A program made the translations under genes and the position numbers. From Gemmatimonadota bacterium (GTDB taxonomy: Bacteria > Gemmatimonadota > Gemmatimonadetes > Gemmatimonadales > Gemmatimonadaceae): a DNA stretch of 64,000 nucleotides. Positions 27,545-36,656 of the stretch are shown here, in pieces. The stretch lies in the NCBI GenBank assembly GCA_016704465.1, contig JADJAD010000014.1, forward strand, positions 124,001 to 188,000. Reading direction: 5' to 3'. The first letter of the stretch is position 1; the number at the start of each line of letters is the position of its first letter. The notes below the pieces were generated by a model. That model did no database searches, had not been told where the DNA came from, and saw only the letters and a program-made list of their open reading frames with translations.

Positions 27545-28207
27545 CTACGCGACCGGACTAAGCGCCGAGTGGTTGAGCACCGCCACCACGTGCAGCACGC
27601 TCCCGGCAAGGACAAACAGGTGCCAGACGGCATGACCGAACTTCACCCGATGGTCGGTCGCGTAGAAGACCACGCCGCCCGTGTACGCCAGCCCACCCGC
27701 CAGCAGCCACTGCAGCCCGCTCCACCCGACCCGATCGATCAGGGGACCGATAGCCACGACGGCAAACCATCCCATGCCGATGTAGAGGGCCGTCGACAGC
27801 CGCCCGCCGCCGAAGCGTCGCACGCTCTTGATCCCGACCCCGACTGCGGCCATGCTCCAGACCGCGACGAGCAGCGTCCACCCCCACGCCCCACGCAGTG
27901 GGCCGAGCGCGAACGGCGTGTACGTGCCGGCGATGAGGAGGTAGATCGCCGAATGATCGAGGCGGCGCAGCAACAACTTCCTGGGGGACGGCGAGACTGC
28001 GTGGTAGGCCACCGACGCGCCGTAGAGCAGGATCAACGTCGTCCCGAAGACGGCGGCCCCGATCACCTGCAGCATGTCGCCTGTGCGCGAGGCGCCCAGC
28101 ACGAGGAACGGGAGCGCGGCGAGGCTGGCCAGCAGGCCGGCACCGTGGGTGAGCGCGTTGGCCCATTCCTCGGATCGCGAGGGGTATTGCATCGACGTCA
28201 TGAGCAC
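27545..28207 (-). CDS. Hemolysin III family membrane protein
   Basis: Seven-helix membrane protein of 220 residues of the hemolysin III / YqfA / PAQR group. Signatures: SRSEEWANALTHGAGL at the N-terminus, YGASVAYHAV, RRLDHSAIYLLIAGTYTPF with the conserved RxDHSxIY motif, and FGHAVWHLFVLAGSVLHVVAV with the HxxxH pair near the C-terminus; these three histidine sites form a metal centre in the family. Biological role is uncertain (membrane homeostasis rather than hemolysis). Start may be ATG 28207 or the in-frame ATG six bases later. The stop touches a 14-bp tandem array. Confidence 0.92.
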   Translation of the reverse strand: MLMTSMQYPSRSEEWANALTHGAGLLASLAALPFLVLGASRTGDMLQVIGAAVFGTTLILLYGASVAYHAVSPSPRKLLLRRLDHSAIYLLIAGTYTPFALGPLRGAWGWTLLVAVWSMAAVGVGIKSVRRFGGGRLSTALYIGMGWFAVVAIGPLIDRVGWSGLQWLLAGGLAYTGGVVFYATDHRVKFGHAVWHLFVLAGSVLHVVAVLNHSALSPVA

Positions 28208-28360
28208 CTGGTGCGACGAGGGCGAGCGGTCGGCGGACGGAACGCGGCGCGGCGCGGCGCGGCGCGGAGACCGACGCCCCAGCTAAGGTAGCCGTTGCAC
28301 CGTGCGTCGGGCCAAGGCCCAGACGTCCGTGCGTGTTCGGCATGCTCCGCGCGTCGCCTC

Positions 28361-29626
28361 ATGACGATGGGCACGATCAGTGCTCGGCCGCACCTCTGGC
28401 CCCGCGGGTCCTCCCGCCCCACCTTCGTGCGATGCACGACGCTGACCACCGAACGCGCGACCCGGGCCCACGAGCCGACCCACCTGCCGACCCACCAGTC
28501 GACCCACCAGCCGACCCACCAGCCGACCCACCTGCCGACCCACCAGCTGACCCACCAGCTGACCCACCTGCAGCGCACGCCGCTCGCGAAACGCACGCGG
28601 TACGCGTGTCGCGAGCGTCGTGGACAGGGCGGCGCGGCCTCGGCATCCCGCAGCATCCTGGGGGCGCTCTTGGCGGGAGTGCTGGTCGCCGGCTGTGCGC
28701 GAACCGGAGGCCTCGCGACCTCGGCTCCGGCCGCGTCCGCACCGACGTCGTCCGTCGCGCCTGCGCGGGCGCCGGCTCCCGCACCGGCATCCCAGAATCC
28801 CTCGCCAATGGTCGAGTCCACGCGTGCGCACGGGCGGATCGCTCCCCACCCGCTGAGTACGCGCGCCGTACTGCTCTCCGACCTGCTGCCGCGCCCCGTC
28901 GAGTTGCACCTGCCGGCACGACCCGCGGCGTCCGGGGCCTCGCCGCTGCTCGTGCACTTCCTCGGCCCGGCGTACCTTGCGGTCGACGCCGCCCAAGCCG
29001 CCGATTCGGGGATGATGGTAGCGGTGATCAACCTGTCGCCGGGGTCGGCCGCATACGAACGCCCCTTTCGGGACCCCACCACCTGGCCGCGACTGATCGC
29101 CGCCATCGATTCCGTGCTGCGCGCCGCGACGTCGCCATCGGCGCACACGGGCGACATCTACCTCAGCGCGTTCAGTGCCGGCAATGGCGCCGTCCGGGCC
29201 ATCCTTGCCGACAGCATCCAGTTGCAACGCATTCGTGGCGTGGCGATCCTGGACGGCATCCATACCAGCTACGCGCCCGCCGGACGCGTCGTCGCCGAGG
29301 GCGGCACGCTGGATCCGACCCCGCTCCAGGCCATCGCGCGCTACGCACGCGCTGCGATCGCCGGCCACGTGCGTCTCCTCGTGACGCACTCCGAGGTGTT
29401 TCCGGGGACCTTCGCCAGCACCACCGAGACGGCCGACTGGCTGCTCGCGACCCTCGCGTCGCCGCGCCGCGCCGTCCTCGCCTGGGGGCCAAACGGGATG
29501 CAGCAGACCTCGGCGGCCGGCGCGGGTGGCTTCACCCTGCTCGGCTTTGCCGGCAACAGCGCCCCCGACCACCTGGATCACCTGCACGCCCTACGCGAGT
29601 GGCTGCGGGCGCACGTGGCGCGCTGA
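28361..29626 (+). CDS. Alpha/beta-hydrolase-like lipoprotein with repeat-expanded N-terminus
   Basis: Exported hydrolase-like protein. The mature part starts after the lipobox LVAGC and an Ala/Pro/Ser-rich spacer, then has LLVHFLGPAYL (oxyanion strand), MVAVINLSPG, a nucleophile elbow YLSAFSAGNGAVRAI (serine in A-F-S-A-G), an acidic candidate in ILDGIHTSY and a histidine-rich end DHLDHLHAL. Substrate unknown. No start codon lies between the tandem array and the signal, so translation must begin upstream, at ATG 28361 or an earlier codon, and the array is translated as a Pro-Thr-His-Gln repeat in front of the signal. A signal n-region of about 100 residues is unusual. The stop codon is inside a 13-bp duplication. 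Confidence 0.62.
   Translation: MTMGTISARPHLWPRGSSRPTFVRCTTLTTERATRAHEPTHLPTHQSTHQPTHQPTHLPTHQLTHQLTHLQRTPLAKRTRYACRERRGQGGAASASRSILGALLAGVLVAGCARTGGLATSAPAASAPTSSVAPARAPAPAPASQNPSPMVESTRAHGRIAPHPLSTRAVLLSDLLPRPVELHLPARPAASGASPLLVHFLGPAYLAVDAAQAADSGMMVAVINLSPGSAAYERPFRDPTTWPRLIAAIDSVLRAATSPSAHTGDIYLSAFSAGNGAVRAILADSIQLQRIRGVAILDGIHTSYAPAGRVVAEGGTLDPTPLQAIARYARAAIAGHVRLLVTHSEVFPGTFASTTETADWLLATLASPRRAVLAWGPNGMQQTSAAGAGGFTLLGFAGNSAPDHLDHLHALREWLRAHVAR
28474..28569. repeat. 12-bp tandem array, eight units, translated before a lipoprotein signal
   Basis: Eight 12-bp units of GCCGACCCACCA type with small changes (GCC/GTC/GCT at the start, A/T at the end), 28474-28569. Read in the hydrolase frame it gives a four-residue Pro-Thr-His-Gln/Leu repeat. 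It is the largest coding array in the window. Confidence 0.95.
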
Positions 29627-29638
29627 CGTGGCGCGCTT
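29613..29638. repeat. 13-bp duplication spanning a stop codon
   Basis: ACGTGGCGCGCTG (29613-29625) is repeated at once as ACGTGGCGCGCTT. The TGA stop of the hydrolase lipoprotein (29624-29626) lies at the junction. It may be an incipient tandem array of the kind seen at other gene ends here. Confidence 0.7.
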
Positions 29639-29667
29639 GGTCGGTACGGAGCGTGCGAGCGCGGCGG

Positions 29668-31740
29668 TCAGGGAAGCACCAGTGGCGCCTCCCCCGGCCA
29701 TCGCTCCACGCGGAATGGGGTCGCGCCGTCCACATCAGTGCCGAACTCGCGCGCCGCCAGATGCCCCTGGAACACCGCCTGTGCAATGATCCCCGGCGCC
29801 TCGGCGTCCCCGATACACCGGAGCGAGCGCAGGCGGCCGTCACCAAGCAACGGCAGCAGCGCGCCATGCAGGGCATCGTCCGGCAGGCGATCCGTCAGCA
29901 GCACGACGGCATCACACTCAATCTGGACCGGGTCGAGCGCGCGTGCGCTCGTGCAGGCGGCGACTCCAGGGAGCAGCATCGTCAGGGTGTGCTCGGTCAA
30001 CAGGCGGACGCCGAGCCCGAGCAGTCGTCGCTGGATGCGTTCCTGCTCCAGGGTGTGCTGGGTCCAGAACGAGACGAGCGCCGCCGGCGTGGCCAGCGTC
30101 ACCTCGCAGCCGGCCGCCGTCAGCTGCTCCGCGATGACGCCGCCCAGGTAGAAGTGGTCGTTGTCGTAGACCAGCACGCGCCCGGTCGGCAGTCGGCCGT
30201 CCATGATGTCGTCCGGCGTGAACACGCTGCGGGCGTCGACGCCAGGAATTCCCCGCCACTGGTTGCGTCCGACGCCGTCCCGGCGCCACGTGGCGCCGGT
30301 AGCCACGATCACGTGCGGGGCGCCGAATTCCTCCACGTCGGCTGCCGTCACGAGGCTCCCGGGATATGTCGCCACGTTCGGCATGCGGCGCAGCCGCCCC
30401 AGGCGCCAGTCGACCACGCGGCGCCACTCTGCCAACCCGGGGAGGCGCGCCTCACGCGCCACGCGTCCGCCTAACTCGTCCCGCGCCTCGGCGAGCACCA
30501 CCGAATAGCCGCGCTGCCCCAGGGCGCGCGCGCACTCCAGACCAGCCGGTCCGCTCCCCACCACCAGCACCTGCTCGTCCGCATGGCGCGGCGCGATGAC
30601 TTCCGGGTGCCAACCGCGACGCCACTCCTCGCCCATGGTCGGGTTCTGTGTGCACCGGATCGGGACGTGCCGCGAGTCGGCAGCGACGCAGATGTTGCAG
30701 CCGATGCACTCGCGGATCTCGTCATGGCGGCCCTCCCGGATCTTGGCCGGGAGGAAGGGATCGGCGATCGACGGCCGTGCGGCCCCGATCAGGTCCAGCA
30801 CCCCGCGACGGATGGCCGAGACCATGGCATCGGGCGAGGTGTAACGTCCCACGCCGACCACCGGCTTGCTGGTGAGCGATTTCACGAAGCCGCAGTAGCG
30901 CTCCTGATAGCCCTCCTTCTCGAAGCGCGACGTCGCCGAGTCGTTGCTCCAGCCGCTGATGTTCACGTCCCAGAGATCCGGAAGCTCGGCGAGCATGGCG
31001 ACGATGTCACGTCCCTCCCCCTCGCTGGTCACCCCCTCGTCGCCCATGAGTTCGTCCACCGCCAGCCGCACGGCGACCCCGCACCGATCACCAACCGCAT
31101 CGCGCGTGTCTTCGATGAGCTCGCGCAGCAGGCGCACGCGATTCACCAGCGGGCCGCCATACTCGTCGTGGCGATCGTTGAACCGTCGAGACAGCAGGTG
31201 CATGGGAAGCGTGAGCTGGTGCCCCGCGTAGCAGTAGACGATGTCGAACCCGATGTCGCGGGCGCGCAGCGCGGCGTCGCGGTGCCAGCGTCGCACGTCG
31301 CGAAAGTCGGCCTTCGACATGCGGCGCGTCTGGACCGGCTCGTAGCCACCCGCGCCGATCACCGACATGGAGCGCGGCGCGAGCGGCGCAGCCCGCGAGT
31401 ACAGGTTCACCGCATTGGCCCCGTTATGCACCAACTCGATGGCGGCCAATGCCCCGTGGGCGTGCACCGACTCCACCATGCGCGCCAGCGCCGGCAGGTC
31501 CTCACGGTCCCAGAGACGCCCCTCGAAGTAGGGAGAGAGGTCGCTGGTGTGGTGAATCTCCACCTCTTCGGTGCAGACGACGCCCCACCCACCCTCGGCC
31601 TTGATCCCGCGCATCGCGGCCAGCGATTCCGGCATGCGCCACCCCATGCCGTTGCAGTGCGGCACCTGGTAGAACCGGTTGGGTGCGGTCACCGGCCCGA
31701 TACGAACCGGCTCGAACAGGATGGCGAAAGGATTGCTCAT
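29668..31740 (-). CDS. Trimethylamine/dimethylamine dehydrogenase-like flavoprotein
   Basis: Old-yellow-enzyme fold plus iron-sulfur site and a C-terminal NAD(P)/FAD-like Rossmann region, 690 residues. The N-terminus NRFYQVPHC matches trimethylamine dehydrogenase, and Cys29 is the residue that covalently binds FMN in that enzyme. Four cysteines C345, C348, C351 and C363 (CIGCNIC...RCTQNP) bind the 4Fe-4S cluster. GSGPAG (395-400) marks the dinucleotide-binding domain. In the substrate site, by my memory of the reference sequence, one tryptophan (W264) is kept, while the tyrosine and second tryptophan of the trimethylammonium bowl appear as Glu59 and Asp355, so the substrate is probably not trimethylamine but another secondary or tertiary amine. 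No signal peptide. It stands alone next to the GNAT gene. Confidence 0.88.
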   Translation of the reverse strand: MSNPFAILFEPVRIGPVTAPNRFYQVPHCNGMGWRMPESLAAMRGIKAEGGWGVVCTEEVEIHHTSDLSPYFEGRLWDREDLPALARMVESVHAHGALAAIELVHNGANAVNLYSRAAPLAPRSMSVIGAGGYEPVQTRRMSKADFRDVRRWHRDAALRARDIGFDIVYCYAGHQLTLPMHLLSRRFNDRHDEYGGPLVNRVRLLRELIEDTRDAVGDRCGVAVRLAVDELMGDEGVTSEGEGRDIVAMLAELPDLWDVNISGWSNDSATSRFEKEGYQERYCGFVKSLTSKPVVGVGRYTSPDAMVSAIRRGVLDLIGAARPSIADPFLPAKIREGRHDEIRECIGCNICVAADSRHVPIRCTQNPTMGEEWRRGWHPEVIAPRHADEQVLVVGSGPAGLECARALGQRGYSVVLAEARDELGGRVAREARLPGLAEWRRVVDWRLGRLRRMPNVATYPGSLVTAADVEEFGAPHVIVATGATWRRDGVGRNQWRGIPGVDARSVFTPDDIMDGRLPTGRVLVYDNDHFYLGGVIAEQLTAAGCEVTLATPAALVSFWTQHTLEQERIQRRLLGLGVRLLTEHTLTMLLPGVAACTSARALDPVQIECDAVVLLTDRLPDDALHGALLPLLGDGRLRSLRCIGDAEAPGIIAQAVFQGHLAAREFGTDVDGATPFRVERWPGEAPLVLP

Positions 31741-31808
31741 GCGCCAAGGCTACATCTCGCGCGCCCACTCCTCCAGCGGCGTCGTGCCCGCGCGGGCGGT
31801 CGAACGCG

Positions 31809-31845
31809 GGGGCGCGTGGGGCGCGTGGGGCGCGTAGGGCGTGCG
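31809..31845. repeat. 9-bp tandem array at a gene end
   Basis: Three GGGGCGCGT units (31809-31835) and a diverged fourth, ending one base before the stop codon of the minus-strand GNAT gene (31847). Located between that gene and the flavoprotein start. Confidence 0.7.
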
Positions 31846-31846
31846 A

Positions 31847-32668
31847 CTAACCGCGCTGCCACTTGATGCGCGTGTAGGCGATGCGGAATCCCCGCCGCTC
31901 GGCATTGCGTTGCGACGCGCTCCCGGGGGCCGCGCACATCATGGCCAGCTCGCCCCCCTGCACCGCGGCATAGCGCAGCCGGGCCTGCAGCAGCGCCAAT
32001 TGGGCGCCCTGGCGGCGCGCGGCGGGAATGGTACTCGCCCCCGAGAGCAGTGCGACGCCATCGCTGACGTGGAGCGCACCCGCGGCGACCGGGTTCCCGT
32101 CTCGATCCGCAAGGAAGATGTGTGTGCCCTGGGCCCGGGCCGTGACCGCGCCGAGTCCGCGCATGAACTCCGCCAGCTCGGGCGTCTCGCCCCACCCCTG
32201 CGACGCCGTGTCCACCCAGACGTCGGCCTCCTGCACCGACACCCGCCTCACGCCGATTCCCATGGCGGCTGACAGCGTCTCGCTGGGCGGCGCGGGGAGC
32301 ACCTGGCACATCACGCTGGTGAGTTCCACCGGGTGGTAGCCCCGCCGCACGAGCAGCGGGAGCAGCGCCGAGTCGGCGATCGGGCTGACTTCGTGGCAGA
32401 TCGTCGCTCCGCGGGACTCGAAGAACTCCTCCAGCACTTGCAGCTGGACGTCGGTCGGCGGAGAGAACAGTCCGAGCCCAAACGTCTGCGTGATCGGCGA
32501 GCCCACTCCATCGAACATGGCGTACGCGCCCCCCACTTCACACCACGTGGCACCGCTCTCGGGCGCGTACGCCGCGCGCGCCTCGACGAACGATGCACTG
32601 GCACGTCCCTCGGCGCCTTCGAGTCGGCAAGCGAGCGCCAGGTCGGTCAATGGGTGCTCGGCGGTCAT
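31847..32668 (-). CDS. GNAT-family N-acetyltransferase
   Basis: Acetyl-CoA-dependent acyltransferase of 273 residues with two halves. The C-terminal half holds the GNAT core: strand GTHIFLADRDGNPVAAGALHV, the helix-capping GASTIPAARRQGAQLALLQARL (variant of the Q/RxxGxG/A acetyl-CoA loop) and ASQRNAERRGFRIAYTRIKW. The N-terminal half (WCEVGGAYAMFDGVGSPITQ, HEVSPIADSALLPLLVRRGY) may be a second, degenerate GNAT or a lid domain. Substrate unknown. Start ATG 32668 is preceded by AAGGAG nine bases upstream; a longer in-frame version would begin with a Pro/Lys leader and is less likely. A 9-bp tandem array sits directly after the stop. Confidence 0.85.
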   Translation of the reverse strand: MTAEHPLTDLALACRLEGAEGRASASFVEARAAYAPESGATWCEVGGAYAMFDGVGSPITQTFGLGLFSPPTDVQLQVLEEFFESRGATICHEVSPIADSALLPLLVRRGYHPVELTSVMCQVLPAPPSETLSAAMGIGVRRVSVQEADVWVDTASQGWGETPELAEFMRGLGAVTARAQGTHIFLADRDGNPVAAGALHVSDGVALLSGASTIPAARRQGAQLALLQARLRYAAVQGGELAMMCAAPGSASQRNAERRGFRIAYTRIKWQRG

Positions 32669-33101
32669 GGCAATCGGCTCCTTCCATGAGGGGACCTTGG
32701 GCGACGCACACGGGCGAGCCACGTGGGCGCGATGCACTGATGCGACATCTCGTCGACAACGTAGACCCGATCCAACAGGTTGTCATCTGCCGCGCACTCG
32801 CGTGTGGGCGCTCCGCCGGGTGCGCGTGACATCGCGATGGAACCGGAGTGAGTGACACGGGGCGGGTCGAGCGACGCGGGGGCGAGATCGACCGACTTTC
32901 TGGCACCATCGCGCACGCGCCAACCGCCGAGTTCGGCCTGAAGCTTGCCGACAGATGAGCTGATCTGAGCGCGACCTGCGCGTGTCCTCGCAGGAGAAGC
33001 ACAGCAGTCGCTCAGGCAGCCCCACGTCTGTCGTCGTTCCATACCCCGCGCCGTCCCGCTTCCCGCGTCACGGCGGCGCCGCACCCCGGAGTCGAGTCAC
33101 C
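32669..33101. other. Divergent intergenic region
   Basis: About 430 bases between the GNAT gene and the cohesin operon, transcribed away from each other. I see no credible gene: open frames there are Arg/Ser/Pro-rich shadows. It must contain the promoter of the four-gene operon, but I could not point to clear -35/-10 boxes. Confidence 0.45.
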
Positions 33102-35467
33102 ATGCGAGTACGGCCATTCCCATTCAGAACGGGACGCGCCCTTGCTGCGGCCTTCACCGTCTCAGTCAGTGTCGCGTGCGGCGGTGGGGGAGACGGCGGC
33201 GGCGGCGGCGGGGTGACGCCTCCCGTCACTCGCGTCCCCGCCTCCGTGACATTCGAGGGCGGCACGAGCGCCAGCGGAACCGTGGGCGCTGCCCTCGGGA
33301 CGCAGATCGCCGTGACGGTCCGAACTGCGGACAATCTTCCCGTTCCGCGCACGACCGTCACGTTCACCGCGTCGGCCGGGACGGTGAGTTCGACCACGGC
33401 GCAGACCGACGACAACGGGCGCGCGACCGCGGGAACGTGGACGCTCGGCACGACCGCCGGCACGCAGACACTCACCGCGCAGGCCGGGTCGGCGAGCGCG
33501 CAGTATTCGGCGACTGCCGCCGCAGGAGCCGCCGCGAGCCTGGAGATCGTTACCGCCCTACCGGGGTCGGTGCGTGTCGGCGTCCCAATCACACCGGCGC
33601 CGTCGGTTCGTGCGCGCGACCAGTTCAATAACATCGTCAACCGGCCGGGCACGGTCATTACGGTCGTGCTGCAGACCGGGACCGCGGTCCTCAGCGGTGC
33701 CGAAGCCACCACCAACGCCGCCGGACTGGCGACGTTCAGCGCGCTGACCCTGGCAGGGGCGGTGTCGGGCGGACCTCGCACGCTCGCCTTCAGCGCCCCG
33801 GGCATTCCGACCATCGCGGCGTCGCCGATCCTGCTGGAAGCCGGCGCTGCGGCCACGCTCGCGTTGCAGAACGTGCCAACGGGCGCCCGGGCGGGCGTGG
33901 TGGTCGCACCCGGCATTGTCGTCAGGGTCGTCGACCAGTTCGACAATCCGCTCACCCGGCCGACGCCCGTCACCGCGACGATCGCCTCTGGAGGCGGGAC
34001 GCTTTCGGGCGCCACGGCCACGACCGACGCGTCCGGCAATGCGGCCTTCGCCTCGTTGAGCATCGACGGGGCCGTCGGAACGCGCAGCCTTCGTTTCGCC
34101 GCCGAGCAGGTCGCGGTGACGACGTCGAGCATCATTCTCTCGGCGGGCGATCCGTCGCAGCTCACCGTCACGTCGCAGCCGACGATCGTCGAGAATACGC
34201 TTCCCTTCCCCGCGCCGGTGCTGGTGCGCATCACCGATCGCTTTGGGAATGGGGTGGGTGGGGCCAGCCGTACGGTGGCCGTCGCGGTCAGCAGCGGCGG
34301 CGGCGTGCTGCTGGGCGGGGCTGCCCAGACCGACGCCGTCGGCGTCGCGTCGTTCGGTTCGCTGCGCATCGTTGGAAGTGCGGGGCCGCGCACGTTGTCG
34401 TTCTCGACCGCGGGACTGTCTGCGGCGAACACGGCCCCGATCCAGCTCATCGCCGGCCCCCCGCGGTCGATGGCGTTCTTCCAGCAGCCCTCGGGGACGA
34501 TCGTCGCGGGGGTGCCCTTCGTCACGCAGCCCGCTCTGCAGCTGGCGGATACGTCGGGCAACGTGGTGCGCCAGGCCGGGACGCTCGTACGCGCCACGCT
34601 GCTGGACGCAACCGGCCAGCTCCTGAACGACGTGGCCGAGACGAACGCCAATGGCCTGGCCATCTTCGAGCAGCTGACCTTCCTGCCGGCGAACGCCTTC
34701 CCGCCGCTCACGATGCGACTGCGCTTCAGCAGCGGCGCCGATGCCTTTGTCGTGACCGGCAACATGAACATCCAGCCGCCGCAGGCGAGCGCCGTGCGCA
34801 GCGTGGCCTATGGCGCCACCGCGCAACGCCTGTTCGTGATCGATCCCGGGCAGACCGTTGGAATCTCAGCGGTCGCACGCGACCTGGTTGGGGCCGCGCT
34901 CCCCGCCGTGCCGATGGTCTACCACTCCGCCAGCACCACGGTGGCGACGGTGCGCAGCACGGGCGCCATCACCGGCGTGGGGGCGGGAGTGCCTGGGTCC
35001 GGGCCTTCGGCGCAGGGGCGCCGTCGATCATGGACTCCGTGTACGTGACGGTCCCGCGTGACCCGACGGCCCCGGTGATCACCACCACCCAGATCGCCCC
35101 GATCCCGGTGCGCAACGGCGTCACGGCGGGCTTCGACGTCATCCTCGACACCCGAGACGCCACCGTCGGCGCGGCGACCATCGTGCTGAGCATGCCGTCG
35201 GAACTGGTCGCCGGCATGACCTGGCAGGGGGCCACCGGGACGGTGATCAACCTCGATTCGCAGCGCAACGCGCTGCGCATCAGCCTCGTGTCGTCTGCCG
35301 GGTTGAAGGGGATCTTTGCCATCGCCCGGCTGACGATCACCTCGGGGCCGCCCGAGGCCCACGTCGTCAACCGCGAGATCGTCCTGACGCCGTTCGAGGT
35401 CATCGACATCTCGCTCCAGAACCTCACCACGCGCAGCACCGGCGTGAACATCCCGTTGATCCCATGA
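33102..35467 (+). CDS. Multi-Ig (invasin-like) lipoprotein with C-terminal cohesin-like domain (frameshifted)
   Basis: Large surface lipoprotein. The signal peptide ends in lipobox SVAC (Cys26), followed by a Gly-rich tether. Then come four to five repeats of about 100 residues of the bacterial Ig-like/invasin type, each with the sequence pattern VRVVDQFDNPL...PVTATIASGGGTLSG...TTDASGNAAFASLSIDG...RSLRFAA. The frame breaks near 34985 by one base; in the next frame it continues AWVRAFGAGAPSIMDSVYVTVP and ends in a cohesin-like beta sandwich (GVTAGFDVILDTRDATVGAA, SMPSELVAGMTWQG, IFAIARLTITSG). The gene is first in a four-gene chain: its TGA overlaps the next ATG (ATGA). Role: long stalk that displays a docking domain on the cell surface. 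The cohesin assignment rests on fold-like pattern, not on a search. Confidence 0.7.
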
Positions 35468-36201
35468 GCCCGCGTCCCTCGCATCACGCCTCGGTCGCGT
35501 GCACCTTCCGCCGCCTTCCTCCCGCCACTCTCATGTCGACCAGCCAGCCCGCGCCACGGCATGACGCCGCTGCCGGCGGCCCGCCGTGCACTGGCGCGCC
35601 CCACGTGGCGCCCCATCGTGGCGCGCCCCATCGTGGCGCGCTGCACCGAGGACGCGCACGCCTCCTGCCGGCCGTCATCCTGCTTTCGTTAGGCAGTCTC
35701 GCCGGCTGCAATGACGAACGCGTCGGCGTCGCCCCGCTACGCCCGGTCCCGCTCCCCGTGCCGTCGAATGCCTGGATCGTGGTGTCCGACTCCGCCGCGC
35801 GTGCCGGGAGCGAAGTGACCGTGGCCGCCTTCGCATCGAGCGAGGCGGGCGGCGCGGTCGGCAGCTTCACCGCGCGCTTCCTCTACGACTCGCTGCAGCT
35901 CCAGGTCCTGGGCACCGACAGCATCAGTGACCAGGTCCTGCGCGCCATGAATCCGATTCCGGGCGAGCACCGCATTGCCGGCGCCTCGGCACAGGGCCTG
36001 CCCGGCGGCCTGCTCTTCCGGCTGCGCGCCAAGGTGATCGATCCGCGCGGGCTGCGTCGGCTCGGACTGGTCATCGACGAGATGCACAGCATCAAGTTTG
36101 CCGACCTGACGATGCAGCTGGAGGTACAGGACACGCGCGCGGCGTTGCTCTCCGGCGTCCCCGGCCTGCGCGTGCAACCCGCACCGGAGCGCCGGCCGTG
36201 A
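35464..36201 (+). CDS. Cohesin-like domain lipoprotein
   Basis: Small lipoprotein with lipobox SLAGC followed by a Pro/Val spacer and one beta-sandwich domain (NAWIVVSDSAARAGSEVTVAAF, VGSFTARFLYDSLQLQVLG, GGLLFRLRAKVID), matching the cohesin-type pattern in which alternating strands give an AGSEVTV...F.YD.L motif. No catalytic residues are visible. The start is either ATG 35464, which overlaps the upstream stop as ATGA, or ATG 35533; in both cases the signal n-region contains a translated Ala-Pro-His-Arg-Gly repeat (35593-35649). The stop overlaps the GTG start of the next gene (GTGA). It probably provides a second docking site for the dockerin encoded two genes downstream. Confidence 0.62.
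   Translation: MSPRPSHHASVACTFRRLPPATLMSTSQPAPRHDAAAGGPPCTGAPHVAPHRGAPHRGALHRGRARLLPAVILLSLGSLAGCNDERVGVAPLRPVPLPVPSNAWIVVSDSAARAGSEVTVAAFASSEAGGAVGSFTARFLYDSLQLQVLGTDSISDQVLRAMNPIPGEHRIAGASAQGLPGGLLFRLRAKVIDPRGLRRLGLVIDEMHSIKFADLTMQLEVQDTRAALLSGVPGLRVQPAPERRP
35593..35649. repeat. 15-bp coding repeat in a lipoprotein n-region
   Basis: Four imperfect units of the GGCGCGCCCCATCGT type encode Gly-Ala-Pro-His-Val, Ala-Pro-His-Arg, Gly-Ala-Pro-His-Arg and Gly-Ala-Leu-His-Arg directly before the hydrophobic core of the cohesin-like lipoprotein signal. Total length keeps the frame. Confidence 0.8.
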
Positions 36202-36656
36202 CGCACCCCCTGCGCCTCCCGCTCCTGATGGTTGTGTTGGCGGCGACCAGCGCCTGCGCATCGCGCAGCGGATCGTCCGGCAACGACACGGTCGCCGGAA
36301 GTCCGGACGCCGCCACAGCAACAATGGACGCCCCACGCCTCGCGCAGCTCCGCCCTGACACCATCGCCCTCGGACGGGGCGAGGTGCCCACGATGGTCCT
36401 GACCGGATCGGGCTTCATCCCCGGAGCCACCGGGGCCTTCGCCACCGGTGCCAATCGCGTGCGGGTCGGACGCGCCACCATCGAAGGGGTGGCCGCCGAC
36501 TCGTCAGGCACGGTGCTGCGCTTTCCGCTGCCGCTCAGCTATACCGACACGACAGCGAGGGGACGTCCCTCGTCGTTCACGCCCGGGCAATACCCCGTCT
36601 CGGTGGTCACACCGCGGGGGACGAGCAATTCGCTCACACTGACGATGATCCCATGA
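36198..36656 (+). CDS. Lipoprotein with IPT/TIG-like domain
   Basis: Protein of 152 residues with a short signal and lipobox ATSAC (Cys20), a Ser/Gly-rich spacer, then one IPT/TIG-type immunoglobulin fold: LRPDTIALGRGEVPTMVLTG, the GSGFIPGATG turn typical of the fold, VRVGRATIEGVAADSSGTVL and a closing strand YPVSVVTPRGTSNSLTLTM. These domains mediate binding or extend surface proteins. The start GTG overlaps the previous stop (GTGA) and the stop overlaps the next start (ATGA), so it is made in step with the two cohesin-like lipoproteins and the dockerin protein. A role as third component of a surface complex is inference. Confidence 0.68.
   Translation: MTHPLRLPLLMVVLAATSACASRSGSSGNDTVAGSPDAATATMDAPRLAQLRPDTIALGRGEVPTMVLTGSGFIPGATGAFATGANRVRVGRATIEGVAADSSGTVLRFPLPLSYTDTTARGRPSSFTPGQYPVSVVTPRGTSNSLTLTMIP

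Noticed and set aside
32669..33101. Possible gene in the gap before the cohesin operon
   Set aside because: Open frames there are short, Ser/Arg/Pro-rich and lack motifs or start signals.
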